Source: Xylogone sp. PMI_703
Taxonomy: Eukaryota > Ascomycota > Leotiomycetes
Length of the DNA stretch: 64,000 nucleotides
Assembly: GCA_021399445.1 (NCBI GenBank)
Contig: JAJTUQ010000003.1
Span: 2,046,001 to 2,110,000 of the forward strand
Reading direction: 5' to 3'
In this document: positions 48,011 to 60,561 of the stretch, piece after piece
Layout: each line of letters begins with the position of its first letter
Numbering within the stretch: the first letter of the stretch is position 1
The notes under the pieces: model-generated
What the model was told of the DNA's origin: nothing
Databases searched by the model: none
Seen by the model: the letters and a program-made list of their open reading frames with translations, nothing else
Made by a program: the position numbers and the translations under genes

Positions 48011-49460
48011 TTCAATTGACCCAGTGCCAAGTATGACAGGAGAAGGTGCGAAGACGGCTGGATCGTGCGTGAAAGTTGAAGCAAAAACAATTATTCAGAG
48101 AACCGCTCTGGCATAATGTAGCGTTCTGATTTTAAAGCCTTACGATCTGGTGCTCCAGTCTTTTCAATCTATTTCAGGGCAGCCTGCAAGCTTTTTGCCG
48201 GAGGTGTTGATTGGAAGGCTAAGATACCGGCGAGATACTGCAGCTACAGGTGTCCGGTGAGGCTATCGTGACAATACAGCGTGTATTTAACGACTAAGAT
48301 TCAAGTAATAACACAAATTGATCTTGGCTTTCTAGTTCATAGGTGAGAGCAACATATTTATACAACACGAACCCCCCTGGTAGCTAGCTATGTAGTGATT
48401 GTGCCGCTTTACCGGCCGCATCCACTTGTACAGTACCGATCTTCAGCATTCCGACACTTTTCCAGGTGTCGGTCGGAACAAAAGAGACCTCATTGTTCTG
48501 GCTGCTTATTACAACTATACCCATTTGTATTTTTCACACTAGGATTACTAGAGTTAAATCACGTAAATATACGACGCTAAGTCACCTGGACCCGTTAATG
48601 AGCTCTGCTGCCTTCCTCATTCTCCAATAGGAGCAACGAGCCACTGTGGAGGTGGCGTTTCATCTTATCTTATCCGATGACCCATCTTATCTGATCAAAT
48701 CTCAGTCTAGAACATGCTTGGCATTGCATGCAATATGTATTGGAATTTAGGTAGCCCAGTTGGTTGCCTGAGAAGGACTTGGGTACTTTGTAAATACTAG
48801 ATCGATCGATCGATGTAGCTGTCTAGTTTGAAAGCGACACTCTGATATGTCTGGATTCTCTAGGAAGAAATCTTTGTCTTTAGGAGCTTTTATTGAATAC
48901 TCCGCAAGTTTTTATTGTAGCTGCTTCGTTTATTCCGAGCTCGGATATAAAGTGCCCAAAGGGGACGGGTCTCCGCATGTAAATGACGGAGCTAAGTGGT
49001 GTTTTGGGGGTGTTAGGTCGGGGCGTTCCAAAAGGGGAAGTCGATACTGATTGCACATTGCAAATTCACTATTAAGGTATAGCTAATGTCGCAATAATAT
49101 GTCTACTGGAGACGCAGTCGAGATCATATCGTCGCGTGTTTATTATACGTCTTCAGCTCCCCTTTTGCAGTCACTAAGGTAAACCAAAGGAAAAATCCAC
49201 TTGTTATAGCTTGGCAATATCGACAACAATTTATCTCTGATTAAGATATGATACGTAAATCATACACATCGGCCTTTCCCTTATAATTTTACGTTCTGGG
49301 GATTTCGCAATGGAGAATGAAAGAACTCCATAGCTATCCTGCATTCGTTAATTAAACATCAAGCTATGCGGCGGGCATGAAACAAATTAATACTTGGAAA
49401 TTTTGGTTGGAAAGATCCATTCACTACTTTACATTTCTAAAACTTATTCTACTATACATC
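48011..49460. other. 1.4-kb spacer, nothing recognised
   Basis: Exporter promoter at the left and the 3' end of the reductase fusion at the right. A short run of GATC repeats lies at about 48802-48815. The small open frame 48847-49050 has no family features. Confidence 0.4.
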
Positions 49461-51378
49461 TCAGTAACTGAAGTCTTCATAAACTACACGTTTTCCTGCC
49501 AGCCAGTTAAGGACCTGGCTTTTTAAAGCACGCCCCAAACAGATATACCACTCATCCACTCCCTTGTGGCTCTCTATCTCGTCGATATCTAGCTTCTCTA
49601 TTCTTCTTCTCTCAATACTGACACCTGTCTTGATGACATCGGCCAGAAGTTTTCTATCATCATCAGATAAATCGCTCTCTTTACCAGTGAGGAATAGTGT
49701 TGTAGATTTGATCAACTCTGGATGTTGCTCCAAAGTATCAGCCACCAAACCGATATCCTCGAGCCTCAATGTCCAGAGTAACTGCAACTGCGATACATCG
49801 ATTGATGATAACTGACCCAAAATTGGGGTAATTCCAATTCCACCCGCTATGAACGGTATAATGCTTCCTGCAGGCTTCTTAGGAAGCCGAAACTGTCCCT
49901 CGAAACCGCGTAATGGTAACTCGTATCCAGCTTTCTGACGGGAAAGGAAGGACGTTGCGCGGCCTACATTTCTTACCGTTAGCTCGAATTCTTCGTCGGG
50001 CTTATTTGTTTCTATTGATTCGGCACTTGGTGAGTTGGAGACTGTAAATGTTCGCAGGTAGTCATCGTTAAGGGATTGCGGATCACTATCTCGCATGTGG
50101 CTCCAGCCTCTGTCTAGGTCATCCTCAAATGAAAGGGTAGCATACTGTCCCGGTTTCCATGCACTTGTTATAGATGGATCTTTGATTCTGAACCGAAATC
50201 GAGAAATTGTTGGCGTGAGTTTCTTGATTCCCACTAGAACAGCACGGTTATGGTCATCGGCTCCCGTCGTTGTGCCCGGAGTGATTTTCTCAGTTGCCGC
50301 ATATCTGACAGCCGGATTATATGGAGATCGTTCTCCGCCTATCCCTCTAAATGGAAGACCAGTTTGGACAAAACGTGATGAAGTGATGGTAATTTTTACG
50401 GCGAGGTTTGATCTAGGGAGCACCGCAGCTGCATCTTGGTTGACAAGAATCTCCGTTCTACCCGTAAGATAGAGAACATCCCCAGTGTCGAAATCCGGAA
50501 CAGCTAATCCCGCCAGTGGTGTTGTTTGTAGGTTTCCAAGCGTTTGATACAGTCTGTTACCAGAATACTCTGGATACACAATCACAGCACCATCTTTATC
50601 ATTTGAGACTACTCGAACAAATCCTGGAGGGCCACCTCTGTGATTTGTATCCATATCCTTCTGTCCATTAGATGAAGAGATGAAGAAGAGATCTGCTTTC
50701 TCTAGTAAGGAAACTGCCTGCGGAGGAAGTTGTGGTGAATCTGATATTAATTTAGGGGTTGGTATAGATGGTATTATTCGCTTTTTGTTGAGATATTTGG
50801 GACAGTTGCCTGCAACATGTTAGTGTCTATCCATATCTATAAATATGTACTATTTAGAATGATAATAAAGACATACCTAAACTTTCATCTATCCGCACGA
50901 GCAGCTGTGCCTCACCCACTCCCTCATTTTTCTCATCTGCTGTTAGTACTCCAGCTTTCATTCTGCCATATAACTTCACTCTTGACCGATATTCCAGATC
51001 TATTGTTAGTCCTCCAACCATCTTCCCCTTTCCTTTCGGCTGAATGACCTCCCCGTCACCAGACTCGCCCAGAAGAGTCTGTACTACTGGGTCATATCTG
51101 GCATCTACGGCGGTACTAATTCCTATGGTCGATTCAGCAACTGGAGCTGCAAAGCCTTGCATCCCGCCCCACACAGAGGTCCATGGTCGATTTTGTGCGT
51201 CGACAGCTCCGAGGGCAAGTAGAGGTGCTTGCCGAACCATATAACCCGCGCCGGGGGATAAGAATGGGGATGCGGGATTCATTTGGCCTGAAACGTTCAT
51301 GATTTTATGCATTTTCTCCTCCCCTCGATGCCATGGGACATCTTGTAAGAAATGTGCAGAATGCACCCTGCGTGGCAT
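49461..51378 (-). CDS. PNPOx-like flavoprotein fused to a ferredoxin-reductase-type module
   Basis: Exons 51378-50877 and 50809-49461 (67-bp intron) give 616 residues. The N-terminal 350 or so residues resemble the pyridoxamine-phosphate-oxidase-like FMN-binding fold, split by the intron: HSAHFLQDVPWHRGEEKMH, LLALGAVDAQNRPWTSVWGG and GFVRVVSNDKDGAVIVYPEY. The C-terminal part is an FNR-type reductase, with PGQYATLSF, the FAD motif LRTFTVSNSPS and the nucleotide site IPFIAGGIGITPILGQL. Relatives often end in a 2Fe-2S ferredoxin; here the protein stops at VVYEDFSY without one. The start at 51378 (MPRRVHSAH) is preferred over an upstream in-frame ATG at 51492 that adds a hydrophobic leader from AT-rich sequence. 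It probably moves electrons from NAD(P)H to FMN or an unknown acceptor. Confidence 0.85.
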
Positions 51379-54171
51379 GATTGCGAAAATGAATATTGAG
51401 TTGAGCCTGATTCCGAGTATGTGCGTAATAAATATTACTGCTAATGTATTAAGTAAATACATTGAAAACTTTTGCTTTACACTAGAATTCATTACTATCT
51501 ATATATACAAAGCTGTGATTTCATAATATGTCACAGCCGCAGATGATTATGGCATCACAAGCTCGCCAGTCTGCGAGTATTTGGAATTACTGAGGCGCGA
51601 GAGGTGGTTTTCACCGTAGGTTGATTAGTAACTGCCAGTCACCAATGTAGCGCAGATGACGATGTGGCGCTTTCCGGTGCCAAAGAACTCTCCACGATTT
51701 ATCCGAGTATGATAACTTAAATTGGCCTGACGGTGTTTACCTATGCACAGGAAAAAAGTTATTACTCATAATCCGGGCTCCTTCGTCAAACCCCGGGCCT
51801 CAAATCCCGCCTGCACTATTCGTCACGACGAGACTGAGTGATCCTCATGACTTTATTAAAGTTAATGTATTTACGTAGGGGAGCGAATAAAACACAACAA
51901 TAGACTGGCCAATCACTTTCGAGAGAAAAGCTAGAGAAAGACGCCCTCCGACAGACGAGGCTGGGGCTGGCCACTCTTATCCCGGACTTTCTCAGCTATA
52001 TATTATTTATTTCCAGTATCCATTCGTGACAGGGATCTTGGTAGCAAAAGAAGCATTGTGATATAGCAGGCTATATTCTAGGGATGGTTAAGGATGGTCC
52101 CTATCAGCATTCCCAGGCGGTGACGTTTCGAGTATTAATAAGATACTTGTAGTTGACTAAGTGACGTTTTCCACAGTTCCATCAAAGAGTAGGAAAATAT
52201 GATGTTTTCTGACATCTCATGTCATATCATGTGGATTTCTTTTGGACTCTGCCACAGGGTCAACACCCCAGAGCGTCTCTGGTCCATCCCATGAGTACTG
52301 TAGCCAGACTTGTAAATATCGATATAAGAGTAACACATCCTGAATTTGGCGGGACTGAGATAAGGATGAGGTCAATTGATAATGATGCAACCGGCACCGG
52401 CACGAATACTGAGCGAGAATACGCGGTTGGCCCAGACTGGAACCATATAATGGTCCTATTCTTGTTCCCTACGTCTACATCGTTACAAGCTTCAGCGAGT
52501 CAGTGCCGCGGATTATACACTGAAGCCCACTGCAACAGCAATATGCCTCTGCAACAGTACGATATTAGCGGGAATCAATACCGTCAATAGTACATCGCTC
52601 GTTAGATCCTTGTGATGGACTCGATCGTTCTGCTCTTCCTATTTGGTGCTTGAACTAACGGCTCTCTCACCTGAACGAATCTGTTCACAACATATGTCAA
52701 GACGGTTGACCCTATTAATATATCTTAGTTAATCTTTTGAAGGATGAGTAACATAAATCCGGAAATTACCATATAAACTACGCTAAGATAAGCGCGTGTA
52801 GATAACAACACTCCTATATTCTGTTAGATTGTGGAGTAGCATCTTTACGGTAGAGCAAATTCTCTGGAGTATATCGAGGCATATCGTATTTCGTATTCGG
52901 CCGAGGCTAGATTTCGCACTGCATCAGCAACGGAGTTAGGATAAGCTTTATTAGTGTAGAATCTCGTGCACCTCTGTACGTATCTTTCCATACTTCTAAA
53001 CCGGATCGAGTAAATAGTACGCTTATGCAGTACAAGTGGCTGTAAATTATGCTCGGCAGTAAACCTGTACTTGGATACACCGTTGTCTGCCGAAGTCATA
53101 TTCTGTTACTTCTCAACTGGACCTCTGATGCTAGCAATCGCATATTGCAGGATAACATCATTGGCGGAGACGATTTTTATACTGTTCTTCCGTTTACCAT
53201 GTATCACACATCAGGGCTAGTGCTTCTCCACCTTAGTCACTCAAGAGAACCGACGACGTTGCCGCAAGGGTATGGTTCAGCTAGCTCCGGCTTCATTGTC
53301 AGCCAAACAACCTGCTTCATGTGGATCCTAATTCGGAGACTCTATTTACTGAGAGCGTTCTAGCTTACTGTTCTTCAAATAGGTCTGAATAATACGGGTC
53401 CTTGAATGCAGTAGAACTTGCAGTTACTTTATTTAGAAAGATTTAGGTGTTTCAGTAAACTGGATGCTCCGCAGCGTAAACTGGGAACTCTGTTCCTCTG
53501 AAGTACTTGTGGAAAGCTTATTGGATGGGTTCTCCAGTAAGTGAAGATAATCTTGACTTTATCAAAGATCATCTTACTAAATAAATGATTTATTTATAAA
53601 CTGGATTAAAAAATTTGGGAGGAAATCACTGTTCAGATGGCGATGTTCGTTAGTAAGCCAGTCTCCCCCCTAAATGTACGTCTAGCTTGCCCTACTAGTG
53701 GCAATGTGAGCGCCTGGCTTTGCTTCCTATCTCGAGATACCGCGTTCCCTGTAAGGAACCATATCTTTAGATGTTTTCTATCGAACTCAATAGAAATTCT
53801 GCCGGCAAGTTGTGACGTTTATTGGTTGTAGTCCGTTGGCCTACGCTCTTGAAGTGAGGCATCAACATTACCATCGGTGGGGCGCGCTAGACGTATATTT
53901 AGGGGAGAGACTGTACGATCTAGTGATATTGAGATGCAGTTAATATATTAGAATGAGGGTAATATTTTAGAATAATAATAATGATTTATAATAATATTTA
54001 TTATCATTACAGTTAACAAAACTTTTAAACCCTGGCTTAAACCCCTATAAATACTCAACTTTGTTCCCTCAACATCGGCCAGAGAGATAGCAGTACACAC
54101 ACTAGTGGCATTTCAATACTTCTTTTAACTACATACTCCCTCCTACACGGCATTAACAATTGCTCGAGATC
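51379..54171. other. 2.8-kb spacer holding LTR-type copy 2
   Basis: The reductase promoter is at the left. A 123-codon open frame on the plus strand at 52219-52590 (with THPEFGGTEIRMRSID) ends exactly where the repeat begins; its family is unknown and it may be chance. 52590-53245 is the repeat copy. The remainder to 54171 is AT-rich. Confidence 0.4.
52590..53245 (-). mobile_element. LTR-retrotransposon-like element, copy 2 (inverted relative to copy 1)
   Basis: Read on the minus strand, this is the 3' end of an internal region followed by a complete-looking LTR of about 218 bp (52807 down to 52590). The LTR starts TGTTATCTACACGCG. Internal sequence shares TAAGGTGGAGAAGCACT and the Rich stretch TCGGCCGAGGCTAGATTTCG (plus-strand form) with copy 1. 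An 84-codon open frame ends here (minus strand 53099-52845, ending ASIYSREFALP) and may be the tail of an element protein. No reverse transcriptase or integrase motif is visible. Confidence 0.6.
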
Positions 54172-54829
54172 ATGAAGCTCACTACGACAAACTTTTTTGG
54201 CAGCTGTGTTAACTACAGCAAGATTGAGCCAAGCCCAAATCGACATTACATTGTATGCTGGCAACGCCTGTAGCAGTTCAGCATCCACTTGTTTTGGTGC
54301 TACATACGGTGGTTGCTGTGCAACATCTGCTCAAACAAAATGGGAAGCTGTTTTGTGGAGTGGACCATCAACTATTGAAGGAACTATCTACGGCGCCACT
54401 TACAAACCTAGCGGTGGAAATGCCTGCGGATCCCTGGCCGGTACTATAGTTGGGATAAAGTCCCATACATGCTATACCTATTCCAGCCGAATTGTTACAG
54501 GTGTGACATATGCCCCTTCACCACCTAACGACAAGAGGTCTATGCAAGCTCTTGCTGCTAGAAGTGGCAACGAAGCCAACGACGGATTTGCGGAATGGAG
54601 TTGTCAAGAGAAGGAGCTATCATACAATGTAGATGGAACGACCTATACGGTGACATATAACGCAACCAACGGCCTTAGCGCGCCAATTCCAGATGATGTT
54701 GACTTATTACCACAATACATCATGACCCATGCAACAGGCCGGTATCCTGCCGACAGTATTACTGATGTACGGGCAAATCCGAGACATGGAGATGTTAGAT
54801 TTGACGGCACAGTTGTCAACATTGACTAA
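54172..54829 (+). pseudogene. Small secreted protein gene with a slipped T run in the signal peptide
   Basis: The ATG at 54172 starts MKLTTTNF, then the frame runs off into a short dead end. Skipping one base of the six T at 54193-54198 continues into LAAVLTTARLSQAQ, a convincing signal peptide end, and then a 190-residue mature protein. That protein has seven cysteines (GNACSSS, STCFGATYGGCC, GGNACG, KSHTCYTY, EWSCQE), a possible dibasic site at NDKRSM and one sequon, with no known domain. Without the correction the frame that carries the mature protein has no ATG before its conserved-looking part. It may be a base-call error in a homopolymer, or a loss of function. Effector-like size and composition are noted; function is unknown. 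Confidence 0.6.
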
Positions 54830-56152
54830 CCAACCGGATAACTGAGTTCTGTACTGGCCTCAACTCTTTGCACTACAAGCTGTAATAGAAGTGATAGTTA
54901 TTGGTAAAGGATTGGGTTCCTTTTATTTGCCTTCGATGTTGGTTTTCCCGCTGGGTTTTCCCAACTTCTTCATGCGAATGCAGAAGGCATTATATAGCAT
55001 TCTATTCGTTTGATATTTAGAAAATTTTATTATTAAAGTTAAACCGTTTTTTAAAGAGCTGTTTGTGCAACATTCTAGACTTCCCCTATTCTCCACTCCA
55101 CAGCGCTGATATGAGCTCACCGGCATAATTTATCTTTCAGACAAATTAAATATCTATTCGAAAACTCTTCACTAAACACCCTTCACTCCTAAGCCTCCTC
55201 TTCGGTCATAACTAATTCATTTGTTCAACTATAAGCATTATAGATAGACTGAAATAAACACTTTCTCAGAATCAGATTCGATACTTAGCATAATTATTTA
55301 GGGTACAAATATATAAGATACATAAAGGATTTGTGATAATGCAGATTTAATCTTCGTGTTTATAACCTAATAAAAATAAATCCTCCTTAGACTCACTTGC
55401 AGCATGTCAGCTCTGATCCTTGGGTTACGAGATGTTCGTCCGGATTTGGGTTATATCTTACGCTCCTTTGCTGTAGGAGTGGGTTGTAAAGTGTTTGCCA
55501 GTTACCGTAACCCAGCCGTAACTTCTGGATCACACAGAGGTAGAGCCGTTAGGTAGACACTGAATAAAACTTGACGTAAATATTTTCCTTATGGAAAGTA
55601 TTACAGCGAATACAGACTTTATGGAATCCGAGAATATTTGAGTGCCTCAGTAGTTAAAGAAAAATAACATTCGATTTCAACTTTGATAATTAGATAAATT
55701 GATGTTTTCTAAAAGTTTGGTAGGAATGGGTTTAGTTACAATAATTACACCTACCTTTAATGCCCTTCCTTGTTAGTTACCTTCTATGGTTGACATCTAT
55801 AACCTGCAAATAAGTAACTCATCTCTCACGAAGTAAAATTGGCACAGCATTTACTTTACAGACGAACTATATTTTCTATTTTCTCGGCATACTACCTACA
55901 ATATTGAAACACCGAAGAACGAATCCGAAGAGCCTATTCCTCGCGACTATGGCGTCGTACTCGGCTTTCCAGACTCCCATTATAAACATAGCGATCTCAA
56001 CGTAAAATTCAAATCTCTAGATAGTGTGTTGTACAAGGAAATGTGATACCAATTAACTTATGTTGATTTCAGTAAAGGGAATGCCAAGGAAAATAATTAG
56101 GTATCTGGTGTATAGAAGGAATTCGCTCGCTCAGTATCATTCCAGAACAATT
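54830..56152. other. AT-rich spacer, nothing recognised
   Basis: About 1.3 kb between convergent genes with no supported coding sequence or repeat. Confidence 0.4.
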
Positions 56153-58492
56153 CTAGATAAAAGACGAGTCAAGCTCCAAAAAGATACTGTCCCAATCAAA
56201 ACTGCCGGCATCGATTCCTTGCTCAAAACTTTGAGTAAAGCCGTTCCAATACGATGCAAGGTCGTCTGCACCTTCACCTAGTGATCTATCCGCCATGATA
56301 TCAAGACTAAGGCCGCTGCTACTTCCAAATTGATTCTGAGAGGCTCTTGTGGAAGCGATGTCTCTGTATTCTCTTTCTTCAGGAACCCCGAAACTTATTT
56401 CTCTGCGAGGTATTTCCTGAGAAGGCGGCTGGCCGAGGACAGGGTTGAGCGGGCTCACGTTGTACTTCCGTAGAACACGCACTAAGGAGTCAACAAATTT
56501 GGCGGTAGTTTGAGACTCATTCTTGGCTTCTTCGATGATACCCAGCCCTTTGTAGACCTCTTCTCGTTGTTTCTCATATTGCGGAGACATTGGGTTGACA
56601 CACAGATCCATAAGGAGAATGACGCAGGCTAGGAAAACACTAACCAAGAGCTCGGTGAATTTGAATCGTGTTGCACAGTCAATGTCCAAATCATCCTGCC
56701 ATAGTTCGAATTGAATAATAAGACGTGCATACTTGATACAAATTTCGCGTGACGAAGAGTACGCTGAATGTTCGAAACTGCGAGCAAAATATGGAAGATG
56801 AAGCTTGCATCGTTGGGAGTAAAGAAGGAAGTAAGTTGTTCGTCCTTGAAAAACGATAATTTTTGCTTTTGACTCAGTGAGCCCATAAGTCTCCATCAGC
56901 ATGGATTTTGTCATTGAGAAGAATTCCGGGACATCATTTATAAGCGTCTGCAACTCGGTGTCAATATCCATGACGGCATCGTGGGTCATACCACTGGTAT
57001 GTGCCATTGCGAGAGGATTTCGGTCAACAATATTGCGGGAGATCTCCGCCAGGCGGATTCTCTGCATTGTGTAGGACATCGCTGTTGGTTGGGACATTGG
57101 TCGTTCGTCGCGGCTCATACCGTCAAAAAGTTCATCATCGTTGATATTTAGAGGCTTTTTCGTTATCATTTGACGTGGATGGCAAGAATAAATGCCTTCA
57201 GCCATACCACCGACCCTAGCCGCCATGGCCCTTTGAAACCTGTCAGTATTTTGACTTCGAATTTTTCAATATTTTTGAGAATCACCAATCAGATGAACAC
57301 AGATACCACCATACCCTTCGTCCGATCTCCGCCTGTGCTGTGTTTGACGCGCTTGCATTGGATGGATGGTCAATACGGTGAAGTCCCAGGTTTCTGGCTA
57401 ACACTACACCTATAGCGAACAGAACTCGGTATCTATAAAGCCCATCAAGATGGGCTGCAACAAATCCTACGAGAATGGCCCCTTGGACACCTTCAATCGT
57501 AATTTTCGGTAGCCTACAGGCAAGGTTAAGAACATCTTCAGCAGCTTTAACCCATAGCACGGCCTGATCATTGGGTTCTGCGGGGGTAGGGAAAAGACCA
57601 TAGATACAATCATTTTGTATCCAGGAATGGGTTGCTGCCGCAAAGATACTTAGAAGTAAAACTGCCTGGCCCCATTGTATCTGCCGTTGCTGGTTTAGAT
57701 CTGCATAGACTTCTTCAACGATAGAAGAAAGGGAAGGAATATGAACCACGTAGGGTAGATGGTTGGTAACACGAATAAACTTTTCCAGAAGAATTTGAGC
57801 CTCAACATGTGAAGGTAGCCAAATACATCTTGATAGTTTGGAGCTTGTGGTGGAGTGAATTTCGCATGGGTTTATATAGGATGGCGCTTTTGTAACCTGT
57901 CTAATTGAACATATCCTGAAAACAACCTGATTGTCTGGTGTGTTAGTCTATTCTAGTACGTAAGTGGAAACTGGGCAACGTAAGGGTAAGAATGTGTCGC
58001 GTCGGTGAAATATAACAATTAGATGAAGCCTTAGAAGCTCAGATCCAAACCCTTCGCACCTGGCTCAGGAGTAGCTTAACTTACCGAAGGCACCTGGTCT
58101 ATGGGGACATCTCCAAATCTAGAGAAATCACTATCTACATCTATGTTTTGGATTTGAAGCGGTGAAACTGAAGGATGTATTATCTGTGGTTGAGACTCGG
58201 TGACATCAGTATTTTGGTCGCTCTCTCCTTGCTCCTCTCTTTTCTGGACAGCCAACAGATTCTCAAGCCTGTGAAGGCGCTCAATAATCTCCGAGTTTTC
58301 TGATATGCTGGGGGTGCTGCTATTATCACTGCTGGGCTGCATTATTGGACGTTCCCAATCACAGGTAATGCCCCGCGAGACGCAGTTGGAGCAAGGTGCT
58401 GTTCGACTGCATCGTAGCTTGCGCTTTCTACAGAAATGGCAAGACACTGGCCTCTGGCGAGATGTGGTGTGCTTCTGCTGGTCTTTGGGCAT
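56153..58492 (-). CDS. Zn2Cys6 fungal transcription factor beside an MFS exporter
   Basis: Exons 58492-58085, 57896-57286 and 57239-56153 (introns 188 and 46 bp) give 701 residues. The zinc cluster has cysteines at 18, 21, 28, 34, 37 and 44 in SCHFCRKRKLRCSRTAPC and SNCVSRGITC. A short coiled coil follows at IIERLHRLENLLAVQKRE. The fungal_trans region includes LPYVVHIPSLSSIVEEVY, VVLARNLGLHRID and EIGRRVWWYLCSSDWFQRAM, joined across the second intron, then a downstream YSCHPRQMITKKPLNIND. The first intron is unusually long and could be spliced in more than one way. The adjacent exporter, read in the same direction 307 bp upstream, is the best candidate target. Confidence 0.9.
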
Positions 58493-58798
58493 TAGAGCAA
58501 TATATTACCCATGGAATTTTGAAGTTTTGAAATTGACAGAATCAATGCAATGGGAGAAAAGGAGCAGCGGACTTTCCGCGGAGGGTGATCTGGTGGCGAT
58601 TACATAAGCTACTATGCTAGTCCCGCCAACTCCTTCGACTCATTCTCAGACCGAATTACGCCGAAAACAGTTATACCAATTGCTACTGTTGAATAATCTA
58701 TCTATAATCTTACTTGTCCTTGATCCGATAAACTAGGAAACCCACAAGTGGAGATTTTTGAATATGCCATACATCGATATCGCTAACCCTTTACAACT
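58493..58798. promoter_or_regulatory. Short spacer: regulator promoter and exporter 3' end
   Basis: The exporter gene ends 307 bp before the regulator start, both on the minus strand. This interval must hold the regulator's promoter and the exporter's 3' end. No specific site was identified. Confidence 0.4.
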
Positions 58799-60561
58799 TC
58801 AGAGCTTAACCTGAGAAAGCCCGCTATTTCGAATCTTCTCTCCAAACTTCCAAAAAATTAAAGGCACTGGAGCAAAAGCTACTGCAATGAAGCCCAAAAG
58901 TGATGTGCCCCATCCAACACCAAGTGCATTATACATGCTATTACCTGCCAGCGGAAGTAGTGCTCCAAGTAAGGAGCGAGATACAGTTGCTGCTGCGGTT
59001 GCAGAGGCAGCATAGACAGTGTAAGTATCGACGAGATATGCCAACGCTGGCATCTAATAAAAAAATTAGCTGCTTGTCTTTAACGTATTCAATGCATTGT
59101 TGGACAACTTACGATTATAGTGAACGACGCAGCCCCAAGAAACGCCGAGCCAATAATTGGGATAATCCAATGGGCCTTCTTGTCTGCAGCCCAACCGTAT
59201 AGAAATAACCCAATAGGTGCGAGAAGTGCACCAACAAACAAAAGAGGTAGCCGATATTCCGGCTTTGCCGTACCACCGTTTCGTTTTGTTAAGTATAGGA
59301 CAAGCCGGTCAGAGATCGTCCCGCTGGAAACCAAAGCAACAAGAAACCCAACCCCAATGCCCAGATATACCAGTCCAATACTACTATTTGTAAAGCCGTA
59401 TTGCCCTTCAAAGACTCGTGGGAAGGTTGTGTACATAAGATACTGATAACTGTATATTGCTGCCATGTAAAGCGATAGAAGGAGGACAATCGGTAAAAGG
59501 AATAGCATCTTGACAGATCGCACAATGGAGACTTTGAAGAGCTTTTTTGGATCCTTGCCGCTGTCAAGAACGGATCTGAGATTCAGGTTTCCTGTTTCCT
59601 TTTGTAGGCGTTTTGTTTTTCGTTCTAGAATTGTATAGGCATAGGATTCTTGCATAAATAGTAGACTCGCTAAGAACACAGCACCAGCCTAATATGTGTG
59701 TTAGCTACCGTTTATATTATAGGCGCGGAGAACTTACAAGTATGGACACTAACCAGAAAATCCATCGCCAGCCCTTGGCCTGGGTAAGATATCCAGAAAC
59801 TAAATGAACGTCAGTACGGTTGGTTCAATAGGATTTAACACAATCTCACTTAGCGGACCGATTGTAGGTCCCAATACTGGCCCCATAATCCACCCCGTCA
59901 TTGCCAGCCCTCTCTTCTCCAATGGAACCATGTCTGCAATCGTGCCCGCTCCAATTGTCATGGGAGCGCTCCCAGCAAATCCAGCGAGGAAACGGAAAAT
60001 GATCAACGCGGTCAAATTGTTGGCAAGTGCACAAGCAATGCTCCAGATCAGGAATCCAAAGTTGCAGATATTATACACAATAACACGACCATATAATTCA
60101 GAGAGAGGAGCGAGGATGAGGGGACCAAAAACATAGCCCAGGAGATAAACCGAAGTCACAAATGCTTCTATAGTCTCGTTCGTGGAGTGAAATGTCGCCA
60201 TAATTTCTCCACTAGCGGGGGAGGTGATTGTCGATCCAAGAGGGCTGTTTGATGTCAACAACGGCCTAATAAGTTTGTGGAGAAAGAATACATACGATAG
60301 AAAAGCAAGGGTAGAAACGATACCAATGGCTATGATTTTCTTCCTCGGAGGCCAATTCATTGGATTTTGTGGGTCATCCGGGCCATCCCAGCCGACGATG
60401 TTGGAGTCTCCAGTTGGATGCTCCCTTGAATCAGTGGTTGAAGAAGGGTCGTTATGAGTGGATTGCTTCTCGACGTCGTCTTGGTACGAACAGTCGTCAT
60501 GCTGGCTCTCATCCTTTATAGATAGCGATATTGCCACTCTTCCAAATTCCTCAGCAGCCAT
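58799..60561 (-). CDS. MFS exporter, fungal multidrug/mycotoxin-efflux type
   Basis: Five exons, 60561-60296, 60244-59850, 59799-59738, 59688-59113 and 59053-58799, give 517 residues. The hydrophilic N-terminus leads to VGWDGPDDPQNPMNWPPRKK, the hallmark before helix 1 of this group. Motif A is in LAPLSELYGRVIVYN, motif C in GWIMGPVLGPTIGPL, followed after splicing by QAKGWRWIFWLVS. The middle loop has LERKTKRLQKETGNLN, and FLYGWAADKKAHWIIP is typical of helices 9-10. The last exon carries MPALAYLVDTYTVYAASA and ends KIRNSGLSQVKL. The ATG at 60561 (MAAEEFGRV) is preferred over one at 60741. It probably pumps a small molecule out of the cell; the Zn2Cys6 gene next door may control it. Confidence 0.9.

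Noticed and set aside
53049..53363. 104-codon plus-strand frame in LTR-type copy 2
   Set aside because: It is antisense to the element and not preserved in copy 1.
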